NCBI GenBank assembly: GCA_009835325.1
Contig: VXWP01000083.1
Coordinates: 1 to 38,657, forward strand
Reading direction: 5' to 3'
DNA length: 38,657 nt
DNA from: Gemmatimonadota bacterium
GTDB lineage: Bacteria; JAAXHH01
The notes below the pieces were generated by a model, which was given only the letters and a program-made list of their open reading frames with translations, did not search any database and was not told the origin of the DNA. Shown here piece by piece: positions 31,150 through 38,657 of the stretch. How positions within the stretch are numbered: the first letter of the stretch is position 1; each line of letters opens with the position of its first letter. The position numbers and the translations under genes are program-made.

Positions 31150-32694
31150 ATGCAAATAGACGTTAAAATCGGTCGGATCGGATCGGAAGTCGACACTACC
31201 GTGATTATCGGGCTGTTCAAGGAGGAACGGCTCGAGGCGAGCGACGCCGCGGTCATGGAATCCTCATTGCACCGGTATCTGCGCGACGTGCTGGCACTGG
31301 GAGATTTCAAGGGCGATGACCAGGAAGTCGCGGTGCTGTATCCGCTCGGCCAGGCGCCGCCGGGCCGTGTTATCCTGGTGGGGCTCGGATCGCGTGACGA
31401 ATTCTCTCTTGAAACGGCACGGCGCGCATCCGGCATCGCCGTCCGACGGGCGCTGAAGCTCGGCGTATCCGAATTGTCCATCGTCGTGCACGGACCGAGC
31501 GGATCGGATGGACCGGACACACCAGGCGCATCGGACGCACCAGGTGCATTGGGATTCGAGCTTCGGGACTGCGCTCAGGCTACGGTGGAAGGCCTGTTGC
31601 TGGGCGCATACCGGTACGACGATTTCAAGACAGGTGGTGATACGGATCGATCCGGGATTGAGTCGGTGGCCGTCGTGACGCCGCAACGGGCGCAGGCCTA
31701 TGAAATCAGGGACGGGATCGAAGCGGGCCTGATCAGCGCCGAGAGCACAGACCTGGCACGGGACCTCTCCAATGCGCCCGGCAATGCGATGACCCCGCGC
31801 AAGCTGGCCGCCGCCGCCCGGAAGATGGCCGGGGAAACCGGATTGAAATGCCGGGTCTTGACGCGGAAGGACATCGAAAAGGAGCGCATGGGCGCCCTGC
31901 TCGCCGTCAATGCCGGCAGTGAGGAGCCGCCTCGCTTCATCGTGCTGGAACACGGCGAAGCGTCCGACGGGACGGATACGCTCGTATTCATCGGCAAGGG
32001 CATCACCTTCGACAGCGGCGGCATATCCATCAAATCGAGCGGCGGCATGGAGGAAATGAAGCACGACATGTCCGGCGCGGCCGCCGTGATCGGCGCGATG
32101 CGGTCCATCGCCCTGTCGAAACCTTCCCTTCACGTGGTGGGACTCGTTCCGGCCACCGAACACCTCCCGCACGGCAAGTCGCTGAAACCCGGTGACATCA
32201 TCCCGACCCGCTCGGGCAAGACGATCGAAGTGATCAACACCGATGCCGAAGGGCGCCTCGTACTCGCCGACGCCCTGGAGTACGCGGAGCGGTACAATCC
32301 GGCCGCGGTGATCGATCTGGCCACGTTGACGGGGGCGTGCGTGGTCGCCCTCGGCTATGCCGCGACCGGGATGATGGGCAACGACGATGGGTTGCAGGAC
32401 CGGGTCCGGTCGGCCGGAGAGACCACGGGAGAGCGGGTCTGGCCGCTTCCGCTGTGGCAGGACTACCACGACCAGATCAAGAGCCATATCGCCGATGTGA
32501 AGAACACCGGAGGACGGTGGGCCGGCGCGCTGACCGCGGGCGCGTTCCTTGCGAAGTTCGTCGAACGTCCCTGGGTGCATTTGGACATCGCGGGGACCGC
32601 GTATACGGATTCGAGCAAGCCATATTGCCCGAAAGGAGCCACAGGAGTGGGGGTGAGATTGCTGCTGCAACTGGTAAAGGACTGGAAAAACTGA
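31150..32694 (+). CDS. pepA: Leucyl aminopeptidase (M17)
   Basis: A 514-residue cytosolic di-zinc aminopeptidase of family M17. The C-terminal catalytic domain shows FIGKGITFDSGGISIK with catalytic Lys283, and VINTDAEGRLVLADAL (around 363) with the metal-binding NTDAEG signature and the Arg that holds bicarbonate. DLATLTGACVVALG is also typical. The N-terminal domain (1-170) is the usual, more variable one. A short Gly/Pro/Asp-rich stretch, with an 18-base in-frame repeat, sits at residues 120-135. It removes N-terminal residues from peptides. It ends 3 bases before the phosphodiesterase gene, suggesting translational coupling. The start ATG at 31150 has only a weak ribosome site. Confidence 0.95.
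   Translation: MQIDVKIGRIGSEVDTTVIIGLFKEERLEASDAAVMESSLHRYLRDVLALGDFKGDDQEVAVLYPLGQAPPGRVILVGLGSRDEFSLETARRASGIAVRRALKLGVSELSIVVHGPSGSDGPDTPGASDAPGALGFELRDCAQATVEGLLLGAYRYDDFKTGGDTDRSGIESVAVVTPQRAQAYEIRDGIEAGLISAESTDLARDLSNAPGNAMTPRKLAAAARKMAGETGLKCRVLTRKDIEKERMGALLAVNAGSEEPPRFIVLEHGEASDGTDTLVFIGKGITFDSGGISIKSSGGMEEMKHDMSGAAAVIGAMRSIALSKPSLHVVGLVPATEHLPHGKSLKPGDIIPTRSGKTIEVINTDAEGRLVLADALEYAERYNPAAVIDLATLTGACVVALGYAATGMMGNDDGLQDRVRSAGETTGERVWPLPLWQDYHDQIKSHIADVKNTGGRWAGALTAGAFLAKFVERPWVHLDIAGTAYTDSSKPYCPKGATGVGVRLLLQLVKDWKN
31515..31550. repeat. 18-bp in-frame tandem repeat in pepA
   Basis: GGACACACCAGGCGCATC (31515-31532) and GGACGCACCAGGTGCATT (31533-31550) match at 15 of 18 bases. They give a PDTPGASDAPGA-type stretch in the N-terminal domain, which looks like a linker or loop expansion. 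Confidence 0.7.
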
Positions 32695-32697
32695 TCC

Positions 32698-33465
32698 ATG
32701 CGCATCGTACAACTCTCCGACCCCCATATCGTTCCGGCCGCGCAACAGCCCGTACACGGCCAGGACACGCTGGGACGACTTCAGGCCGCCATAGATGCGG
32801 TAAACCGGTTGAGCCCCGCACCCGATCTCGTCGTCATGACGGGCGATCAGAGCAATGATGGGTCCGAAGCATCCTACCTGACGCTGAAAAGCACCCTTTC
32901 CAGCCTACGCTTTCCCTGTCACATGGCCATGGGCAATCACGATTACAGGCCGGTTTTCCGCCAGGTCATGCTGGATGAAACCGCCGCGAATCCGGCCCCG
33001 TATTACTACACGCTGGACCGGTGCGGCCACCGGATAATCGTGCTCGATACCTACGACGAGGGGGAGGTGGAGGGAAGACTGGACGACGTTCAACTGGACT
33101 GGTTGGAACAGGAGCTTGCATACGACTTGCCGGCCACTGTGTGCATGCACCACCCGCCGGTACCGGTGGGCGTCCCGTGGATGGATAAGCTGATTCTGAA
33201 GGATGGTGGCCGGTTTGTTCGGATGTGCAACGCCCATGCATCATTGCGGCTGATTCTGTGCGGTCACCTCCACTACGACTTTCGCATAGAACTGGATCAT
33301 GCGACGGTCCTTGTCGCTCCGAGCGTGGGCCTGCAGTTCCGCAAGGACCCTGTGGTCAAGCCGGACGGCACCCGCGTCATCGCGACGGACGAACCCGCGG
33401 CGTTCCGCATCGTCGACATCGACGGTCCGCGCTGGAAGACCTCGATACACCAGCTCACCCTGTAA
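32698..33465 (+). CDS. CpdA-like metallophosphoesterase
   Basis: A 255-residue calcineurin-type phosphoesterase like the 3',5'-cyclic-nucleotide phosphodiesterase CpdA. The metal-binding set is complete: DPH at 8-10 (LSDPHIVP), GDQSND, MGNHDYR, MHHPPVP and CGHLHYD. Its length matches class III cyclic nucleotide phosphodiesterases. It could hydrolyse cAMP or another phosphodiester. The ATG is 3 bases after the pepA stop, and the formate dehydrogenase gene follows after 24 bases, so it sits between them in one likely operon. The substrate is not proven by the sequence. Confidence 0.88.
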   Translation: MRIVQLSDPHIVPAAQQPVHGQDTLGRLQAAIDAVNRLSPAPDLVVMTGDQSNDGSEASYLTLKSTLSSLRFPCHMAMGNHDYRPVFRQVMLDETAANPAPYYYTLDRCGHRIIVLDTYDEGEVEGRLDDVQLDWLEQELAYDLPATVCMHHPPVPVGVPWMDKLILKDGGRFVRMCNAHASLRLILCGHLHYDFRIELDHATVLVAPSVGLQFRKDPVVKPDGTRVIATDEPAAFRIVDIDGPRWKTSIHQLTL

Positions 33466-33489
33466 CCGTCTCCAATCCGGACCCGGTAC

Positions 33490-35163
33490 ATGTTGATCGA
33501 TGATCTGAGAGCAATACAGGCGCGTCACGGGTTTCTGCCGGAAGAGGAATTGAAATCCCTTTCGGAACGCAAGGGCATACCGCTTTACGAGATCCATGGC
33601 GTGGCCAGCTTTTATCCTCATTTCAGGCTGGAACCGCCTCCCTCGGTCGACCTGCGCGTTTGTACCGATCTTTCTTGCCATCTCCACGGGGCTTGCGACG
33701 TGCTGGAGACCCTGCGGGAATCCGTGCGCTATGCCGGCCTGGACCAGTGGGAGGTCTCCGCGGTTTCCTGTCTCGGCCAGTGCGACGGCGCGCCGGCGGT
33801 CTCGATCAACGGTCGCAGCTACCGGTCCATGACCGGGGAGCGGCTCGGCCGGTACGTTTCCCGCCTGGCCGCCGACGGGAAGATCGCTCGCCAGCCCGTC
33901 AGGCGATCGGTCAATCCGGGTTTCATCGATCCCTATGATCACCCGCTGGCCGCGGAGTCCCTGAAACAGTGGGTCTCGCTCGGTGACGCGGAGGGGCTGG
34001 TGCAGACCATCAAGGATAGTGGACTGCGCGGCATGGGCGGGGCCGGATTCCCGACCGGCGTCAAGTGGGACCTCGTACGAAAAACGGCCTCCGGCGTCAA
34101 GTACGCGATCTGCAATGCGGATGAGAGTGAACCGGGCACGTTCAAGGACCGCGAGATCCTCTACCACTACCCCCATCTCGTCGTCGAGGGCCTGATACTG
34201 GGCGGTCTCGCCGTCGGGGCCGATTGGGGATACCTGTTCCTGCGCCACGAATACGACCGTGAGCGTGAAGTGCTTGAAAGGACGATCAAGGCGTTCTATT
34301 CGGCCGGATACCTGGGCGACGGCGTGCTGGATTCGGCGCATTCGTTTCATCTCGAGATATTCGACAGTCCGGGAGGATACATCTGCGGCGAGGAGACGGC
34401 CCTGCTCGAAGCGATGGAAGGGAAAAGGGCCGAGCCCCGCAACAAGCCGCCGTTTCCCGGCACGCACGGGCTGCACGGACAACCCACGCTGATCAACAAC
34501 GTCGAGACCTTCGCGTGGGTGCCCGCCATCCTGCGGCGCGGTGCCGACTGGTTCCGGTCCCAGGGGGTAAACGGCGCGGTCGGACGCAAGTACATCGCCC
34601 TGAGCGGCCACGTCAACCGTCCCGGCGTTTACGAGATCCCACTCGGAACCAGGGTCTGCGATCTCATCCGGGACTACGGAGGCGGCGTTGCCGGCGGACG
34701 CGAACTCATGGCCTTCTCTCCCGGGGGTACGTCATCGGGTTTCCTTCCAGCCTCCATGGCGGATGTCCCCCTGGATTTCAAGCCGCTGGCCGATGCCGGT
34801 TCCATGCTGGGTTCCGGTGCGGTCATCGTCCTGGCCGAAGGAACGGACATGGTGGACCTGGCCCGGAACGCGGTGTCGTTCTTCCGCAACGAGTCCTGCG
34901 GCAAGTGCGTGCCCTGCCGGACGGGCACGGCGCACCTGGTCCGGATGCTGAACACGATCCTGGAGGGAGACGCCCGGCCCGATGCGCTGGACCCCGTAGC
35001 GGACGTCGCCGAAGCGATGGAACTCACCTCGATCTGCGGCCTGGGCCAGGCCGCCGCGCTGCCTCTCACGTCGGTGCTCCGGCATTTCCCCGGAGCGTTC
35101 GCATCGCACGGCTGTCGACCGGAAGGTCATTGGGAGAACGGTGGAGGCGGGCCGGATGAATAA
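33490..35163 (+). CDS. fdsB: Formate dehydrogenase NAD-side subunit, NuoE/NuoF fusion
   Basis: A 557-residue fused diaphorase. Residues 1-125 are a NuoE/FdsG thioredoxin-like domain with all four [2Fe-2S] ligands: Cys58 and Cys63 in VCTDLSCH, and Cys94 and Cys98 in CLGQC. Residues 145-545 are NuoF/FdsB-like: the GLRGMGGAGFPTGVKWD FMN/NADH glycine-rich motif, CNADESEPGTFKDRE, GAYxCGEET in the form GGYICGEETALLEAMEG, the SLBB region and the 4Fe-4S ligands Cys470, 473 and 476 in SCGKCVPCRTG, with Cys516 in SICGLGQ. It accepts electrons from the catalytic subunit and reduces NAD+. Its end overlaps the fdsA start by 8 bases, so the two are coupled. In Cupriavidus FdsG and FdsB are separate; here they are one chain. 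The gene symbol is by analogy. Confidence 0.87.
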   Translation: MLIDDLRAIQARHGFLPEEELKSLSERKGIPLYEIHGVASFYPHFRLEPPPSVDLRVCTDLSCHLHGACDVLETLRESVRYAGLDQWEVSAVSCLGQCDGAPAVSINGRSYRSMTGERLGRYVSRLAADGKIARQPVRRSVNPGFIDPYDHPLAAESLKQWVSLGDAEGLVQTIKDSGLRGMGGAGFPTGVKWDLVRKTASGVKYAICNADESEPGTFKDREILYHYPHLVVEGLILGGLAVGADWGYLFLRHEYDREREVLERTIKAFYSAGYLGDGVLDSAHSFHLEIFDSPGGYICGEETALLEAMEGKRAEPRNKPPFPGTHGLHGQPTLINNVETFAWVPAILRRGADWFRSQGVNGAVGRKYIALSGHVNRPGVYEIPLGTRVCDLIRDYGGGVAGGRELMAFSPGGTSSGFLPASMADVPLDFKPLADAGSMLGSGAVIVLAEGTDMVDLARNAVSFFRNESCGKCVPCRTGTAHLVRMLNTILEGDARPDALDPVADVAEAMELTSICGLGQAAALPLTSVLRHFPGAFASHGCRPEGHWENGGGGPDE

Positions 35164-38083
35164 CCGCACCGTCACGCTGACGATCGACGGCAGAAGCCTG
35201 ACCGTGCCGGCCGGCGCCACGATCTGGGAAGCGGCGCGCTCCGCCGATATCGACATCCCCACCCTTTGCCACGACCCCAAACTGGAACCGGTCGCCGTGT
35301 GCCGCGTCTGCGTGGTCGACGTGGAAAACGCCCGAACATTGCCGGCGGCCTGCATCCGGCAGGTCGAAGAAGGCATGAACGTGCGCACGGACACGGACCG
35401 GGTGCGCAGGGCGCGACGCACCCTCGTGGAACTGCTGGAGTCCGGGCAGCCGCACGGGGATAACCGGCGCAAGGCGGCCGAACATGATGAACTCGCGCAA
35501 CTGGGCGTTCAACTTCGATCCGATCCGTCGCGGTTCGCCGCCACATGCTCAAACCAGCCGACGTCGCCCGACCTTTCCTCGCCCGTCATCGCGGTGGACC
35601 TGAACGCGTGCATCCTGTGCGACCGGTGCATCCGTGCTTGCGACGACGTGCAGGTGAACGACGTCATCGGCCGAACGGGCAAGGGCTGCGATACGCGGAT
35701 CGCCTTCGACAACAGCCTGCCGCTGGGCGGGTCTTCCTGCGTGTCCTGCGGTGAATGCGTGGCCACCTGTCCCACCGGCGCGCTCACCGACAAGAGACTG
35801 GTCGATTCCGCGGCGAACGGGTCCGGCTCTGTGGCGAATGAATCCGATGCCGCCGCGAACGTCCCCGAAGAAGCCGACCCCGACGCCGCGTCTAAAATCC
35901 CCGAAGAAACCGAGCCGGATTCGCGGCGGGTCGATTCCATCTGCCCCTATTGCGGCGTGGGATGTGGGATCTCGTACCACGTGCGTAACGGCCGTATCGA
36001 GGGCGTCACAGGCAGGGACGATACCCACACCGAGGGCCGGCTGTGTGTCAAGGGGCGGTACGGTTATGACTACACGCACCATCCCCAGCGGCTCACGAAG
36101 CCCCTCGTCCGCCGGGAAGACGCCTATCCGAAACGGCCGCTGTCGGCGGATTTCAAGGACTATCGTGACTTCCGCCGTTCGCTCCGGTCGCCGGAATGGA
36201 ACGACCGCATACGGGAGGTGTTCCGCGAGGCCGAATGGGACGAAGCGCTGGACCTGGCGGCGCGCCGGCTGCTGGAGATTAAAAAAACGCTCGGTCCGGG
36301 CGCGCTGGCGGGTTTCGGCTCGGCCAAGGTGACCAATGAAGAAGCCTACCTGTTTCAGAAACTGATCCGGGTGGTCTTCGGCACCAATAACGTGGACCAC
36401 TGCACGCGCCTCTGTCACGCCTCGTCCGTGGCGGCCCTCACCGAGGCGATCGGCAGCGGGGCGGTCTCCAACGCCTTCCAGGAAGTCCTTGAAACCGATG
36501 TCATCTTCGTGATCGGATCCAACACGGAAGACAACCACCCCGTCGCCGCATCCTACATGAAACAGGCCGTGGCCCGGGGCGCCCGGATGATCGTGCTCGA
36601 CCCGCGGCGGCCGACCATCGCCGACCACGCGACCCGGTACGTGCGGTTCAAGCCCGGCACGGACATCGCGCTGCTGAACGGGCTGATGCACGTGATCCTG
36701 CGGGAGGGCCTGCAGGACCGGGATTTCATCGCGCAACGGACCGAACGCTTCGAGGCCCTGGAACCCTTCCTGGCAAGCTATACGCCCGAGATGGCATCCC
36801 GTATAACGGGCGTTCCGCCGTCGGTGATCGAGGAGGTGGCCCTGGAGTACGGCCGCGCGGAGCGCGCGATGATCTTCTGGGGTATGGGCATCAGCCAGCA
36901 CGTCAACGGTACGGACAATGCGAGGGCGCTGATCTCCCTCTGCCTCATGACGGGCAACATCGGCCGCCGGGGTACGGGCCTGCACCCGCTGCGGGGTCAG
37001 AACAACGTGCAGGGCGCGTCCGACGTGGGCCTGATTCCAAGGTTCTATCCGGGCTACCAGTCCGCGGATGACCCGGAGGTGCGAAAGCGATTCGAGGAGG
37101 CATGGGATACCACGCTCGATCCAGACTCCGGACTGACGGTCGTGGAAATCATGCATGGCGCCCTTGACGGTAGCATCGCGGGCATGCTCATGATGGGCGA
37201 GAATCCCTTCCTTTCGGACCCGAACATGAACAAGGTCAGGAAGGCCCTGCAGCAGCTCTCTTTCCTCGTCGTGCAGGACGTCTTCCTGACGGAGACCGCG
37301 GAGTTCGCCGACGTGATCCTGCCCGCCTCCACCGCGGCGGAGAAGCGGGGGACCTACGTCAACACGAACCGCATGGTGCAGATCGGCAGGCAGGCGATCG
37401 AGCCGCCCGGCGAGGCCCGCCTGGACGGGGATATCCTGATCGACCTGGCCAACCGGATGATGCGCATGGAACAGGGGGAAAGCGGCCCGCGCTGGGCATA
37501 TGACGGACCGGAATCGGTCTGGGAGGAAATCGTCGCGCTGACCCCCATTTTCCATGGCATCACCTACGAAGCGATGGAACGGGAAACCGTGGTCTGGCCC
37601 CTGGAAGAACCCGTGCTGTTCACCGGCACCTTTCCCCACGGCCCTGGCCGTTTCACGCCCGTATCCTTCGCCCCGCCAGACGAACTTCCGGACGACGCAT
37701 ACCCCTTCGTGCTGAATACCGGCCGCGTCCTGGAGCACTGGCACACGGGCACCATGACGCGCCGCGCCCGAGCCCTCGACGCCATTTCGCCGGAGCCCTT
37801 CGTCGAGATGACGCCCGGGGACCTGGAACGCCTGGGCGTCGAAGAGGGCGACCCGGTGGCCGTATCCTCTCGCCGGGGCGCCATTACGTTGAAAGCGAAG
37901 GCTTCGGGACGCGTCTCCGACGGCAACGTCTTCATCCCCTTCCACTTCAAGGAAGCCGCGGCCAACATCCTGACCAATGATGCCCTTGACCCCGACGGCA
38001 AAATCCCCGAGTTCAAGTTCTGCGCGGTGGCCGTGAAACCTGTGCCATCGAGTGATCTGCTGGCACCTCACGCAGGCCGCTGA
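35156..38083 (+). CDS. fdsA: NAD-dependent formate dehydrogenase, catalytic subunit
   Basis: A 975-residue molybdenum or tungsten enzyme. In order: a [2Fe-2S] domain (Cys38, 49, 52, 66), two 4Fe-4S clusters (NACILCDRCIRACDDVQVND and SCVSCGECVATCPTGAL), a 4Fe-4S site before the cofactor domain (DSICPYCGVGCGISYHV), the molybdopterin domain and the C-terminal dinucleotide-binding domain (NTGRVLEHWHTGTMTRR). The active-site residue is Cys420 (codon TGT) in DHCTRLCH; the enzyme therefore needs no selenocysteine. It oxidises formate to CO2. A linker of about 45 residues (216-260) before the cofactor domain is longer than in FdsA and carries a PEEADPD/PEETEPD-type repeat. GGAGG lies 8 bases before the ATG at 35156. 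No fdhD/fdsC-type chaperone gene is in the window. Confidence 0.9.
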   Translation: MNNRTVTLTIDGRSLTVPAGATIWEAARSADIDIPTLCHDPKLEPVAVCRVCVVDVENARTLPAACIRQVEEGMNVRTDTDRVRRARRTLVELLESGQPHGDNRRKAAEHDELAQLGVQLRSDPSRFAATCSNQPTSPDLSSPVIAVDLNACILCDRCIRACDDVQVNDVIGRTGKGCDTRIAFDNSLPLGGSSCVSCGECVATCPTGALTDKRLVDSAANGSGSVANESDAAANVPEEADPDAASKIPEETEPDSRRVDSICPYCGVGCGISYHVRNGRIEGVTGRDDTHTEGRLCVKGRYGYDYTHHPQRLTKPLVRREDAYPKRPLSADFKDYRDFRRSLRSPEWNDRIREVFREAEWDEALDLAARRLLEIKKTLGPGALAGFGSAKVTNEEAYLFQKLIRVVFGTNNVDHCTRLCHASSVAALTEAIGSGAVSNAFQEVLETDVIFVIGSNTEDNHPVAASYMKQAVARGARMIVLDPRRPTIADHATRYVRFKPGTDIALLNGLMHVILREGLQDRDFIAQRTERFEALEPFLASYTPEMASRITGVPPSVIEEVALEYGRAERAMIFWGMGISQHVNGTDNARALISLCLMTGNIGRRGTGLHPLRGQNNVQGASDVGLIPRFYPGYQSADDPEVRKRFEEAWDTTLDPDSGLTVVEIMHGALDGSIAGMLMMGENPFLSDPNMNKVRKALQQLSFLVVQDVFLTETAEFADVILPASTAAEKRGTYVNTNRMVQIGRQAIEPPGEARLDGDILIDLANRMMRMEQGESGPRWAYDGPESVWEEIVALTPIFHGITYEAMERETVVWPLEEPVLFTGTFPHGPGRFTPVSFAPPDELPDDAYPFVLNTGRVLEHWHTGTMTRRARALDAISPEPFVEMTPGDLERLGVEEGDPVAVSSRRGAITLKAKASGRVSDGNVFIPFHFKEAAANILTNDALDPDGKIPEFKFCAVAVKPVPSSDLLAPHAGR

Positions 38084-38157
38084 CACGACGCATCCCGGTT
38101 CCCTTCTGCTGATTCGCGAATCTGCACGCACCTGGCCCCTCTTTTGAGGAACAGGAT
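38084..38157. other. Gap between fdsA and the sigma-factor gene
   Basis: A 74-base gap. I see a Shine-Dalgarno-type sequence (TTGAGGA) before the sigma-factor start and no clear terminator or promoter, so readthrough from fdsA into the sigma gene is possible. Confidence 0.4.
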
Positions 38158-38657
38158 ATGAAACTATCTCGTTCCGCTGTTCGTAGTAGGATTGTGAACA
38201 CGACCGCGAGCGGCGAAAGCTCAACGGGTTTCGAATTCGACGAGACGTACCGGACGCATCACCGGCGGATTCTCGCACTTTGCAGATATCTACTGAAGTC
38301 CGTGTACGAGGCCGAGGACGCGACCCAGGAGGTTTTCCTTCGGGCATACCGGAACCGGTCCACCATGGACGCGTCGAAGTCGCCCCTTAACTGGCTGCTC
38401 AAGACCGCGACCAACCACTGTCTCGACCGGTTGCGGCGCCGGAACCGCGAGGTGAATTTCTATGAATCCGCCGATCCCGACCAGGTCGGCCCGTCGAAGG
38501 TTTCCGAGGATACGCTGGAGATCATGGTGCGGGCGGAAAAAGGTGATCAGGTGCGATCGGCGATACAGTCGCTCCCGGACCGGTACCGCGTGCCGCTCGT
38601 GCTGGCCTACTACAACGAGTTCACCTACGACGAAATCGGCCACGCGCTCAATCTGAA
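38158..38657 (+). CDS. ECF-type RNA polymerase sigma factor, 3' end cut by window
   Basis: An open frame of 166 complete codons that runs off the window end. I translated it by hand. The first 25 residues are a polar tail; then a sigma-2 region: YRTHHRRILALCRYLL, EAEDATQEVFLRAYRNR and SPLNWLLKTATNHCLDRLRR, with the usual DRLRR end. After an acidic linker, sigma-4 begins with IQSLPDRYRVPLVLAYYNE and FTYDEIGHALNL, where the helix-turn-helix starts. This is a group-4 (extracytoplasmic function) sigma factor. The ATG at 38158-38160 has GAGGA upstream; no anti-sigma gene can be seen because the window ends. Confidence 0.9.
   Translation, partial: MKLSRSAVRSRIVNTTASGESSTGFEFDETYRTHHRRILALCRYLLKSVYEAEDATQEVFLRAYRNRSTMDASKSPLNWLLKTATNHCLDRLRRRNREVNFYESADPDQVGPSKVSEDTLEIMVRAEKGDQVRSAIQSLPDRYRVPLVLAYYNEFTYDEIGHALNL

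Noticed and set aside
33241-34611. Long minus-strand frame opposite the formate dehydrogenase NAD-side gene
   Set aside because: The plus strand encodes a full NuoE/NuoF protein with all cofactor ligands; the opposite frame lacks any domain.
36413-36415. Possible selenocysteine in the formate dehydrogenase
   Set aside because: The active-site codon is TGT (Cys), not TGA, so no selenocysteine insertion is needed.
35549-38347. A 932-codon open frame on the minus strand opposite fdsA
   Set aside because: It is the antisense of an obvious molybdoenzyme, is rich in Arg/His/Gly as expected for a shadow frame in GC-rich DNA, and has no recognisable motif.

Overview
The window (38,657 bases, GC-rich) looks like a chromosomal contig from a free-living, Gram-negative-type, uncultured bacterium. 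Exported solute-binding/lytic transglycosylase and multiheme cytochrome proteins, FtsX-type permeases ending in the RTREIGVRKVLGAS style, several phytanoyl-CoA-dioxygenase-like proteins and many sugar-acid enzymes recall Latescibacterota/Poribacteria/Gemmatimonadota-type genomes. That placement is an impression from protein style, not a phylogeny. I see no phage, insertion sequence, CRISPR array or conjugation gene.

Layout. (1) 70-6812: an MFS exporter and amidohydrolase operon (minus), an ornithine-cyclodeaminase-like dehydrogenase (plus), an HpcH/HpaI aldolase (minus), and two tandem class-V aminotransferases behind a near-consensus promoter (plus). (2) 6861-13108: an envelope block. A minus-strand operon encodes a lytic transglycosylase with two solute-binding domains, an MgtE Mg2+ channel and a YihY/BrkB membrane protein; an MscS channel is divergent to it. 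(3) 13140-21225: a minus-strand series holding a PhyH/HEAT fusion, a three-gene ABC-2 exporter, a small methyltransferase, a YdcF-like protein, a second PhyH protein with an HxA motif, and an L-rhamnonate-dehydratase-like enolase. (4) 21514-25224: an FtsX-like permease, tRNA-Phe and a pentaheme cytochrome c, all minus. (5) 25494-29072: an FAH-family enzyme, a HEAT/zinc-finger protein, a malate/tartrate-type dehydrogenase and a DHDPS-family lyase. (6) 29411-38657: GlcF-like iron-sulfur protein, FmdB-type zinc ribbon, leucyl aminopeptidase, CpdA-like phosphodiesterase, a two-gene NAD-dependent formate dehydrogenase, and an ECF sigma factor cut by the window end.

How the genes fit together. The scattered aldolase, dehydratase, FAH, DHDPS-family and dehydrogenase genes suggest use of sugar acids and related oxidised carbon. 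Formate dehydrogenase would supply NADH. The MltF-like/MgtE/YihY/MscS block joins cell-wall turnover to ion and osmotic control. Most genes are ordinary. The items most worth a second look are the HxA motif in a PhyH protein, the doubled sensor domains on a lytic transglycosylase, the PhyH/HEAT fusion, short direct repeats that begin at stop codons, and promoters that predict leaderless transcripts. I did not find a convincing wholly new multi-gene system.
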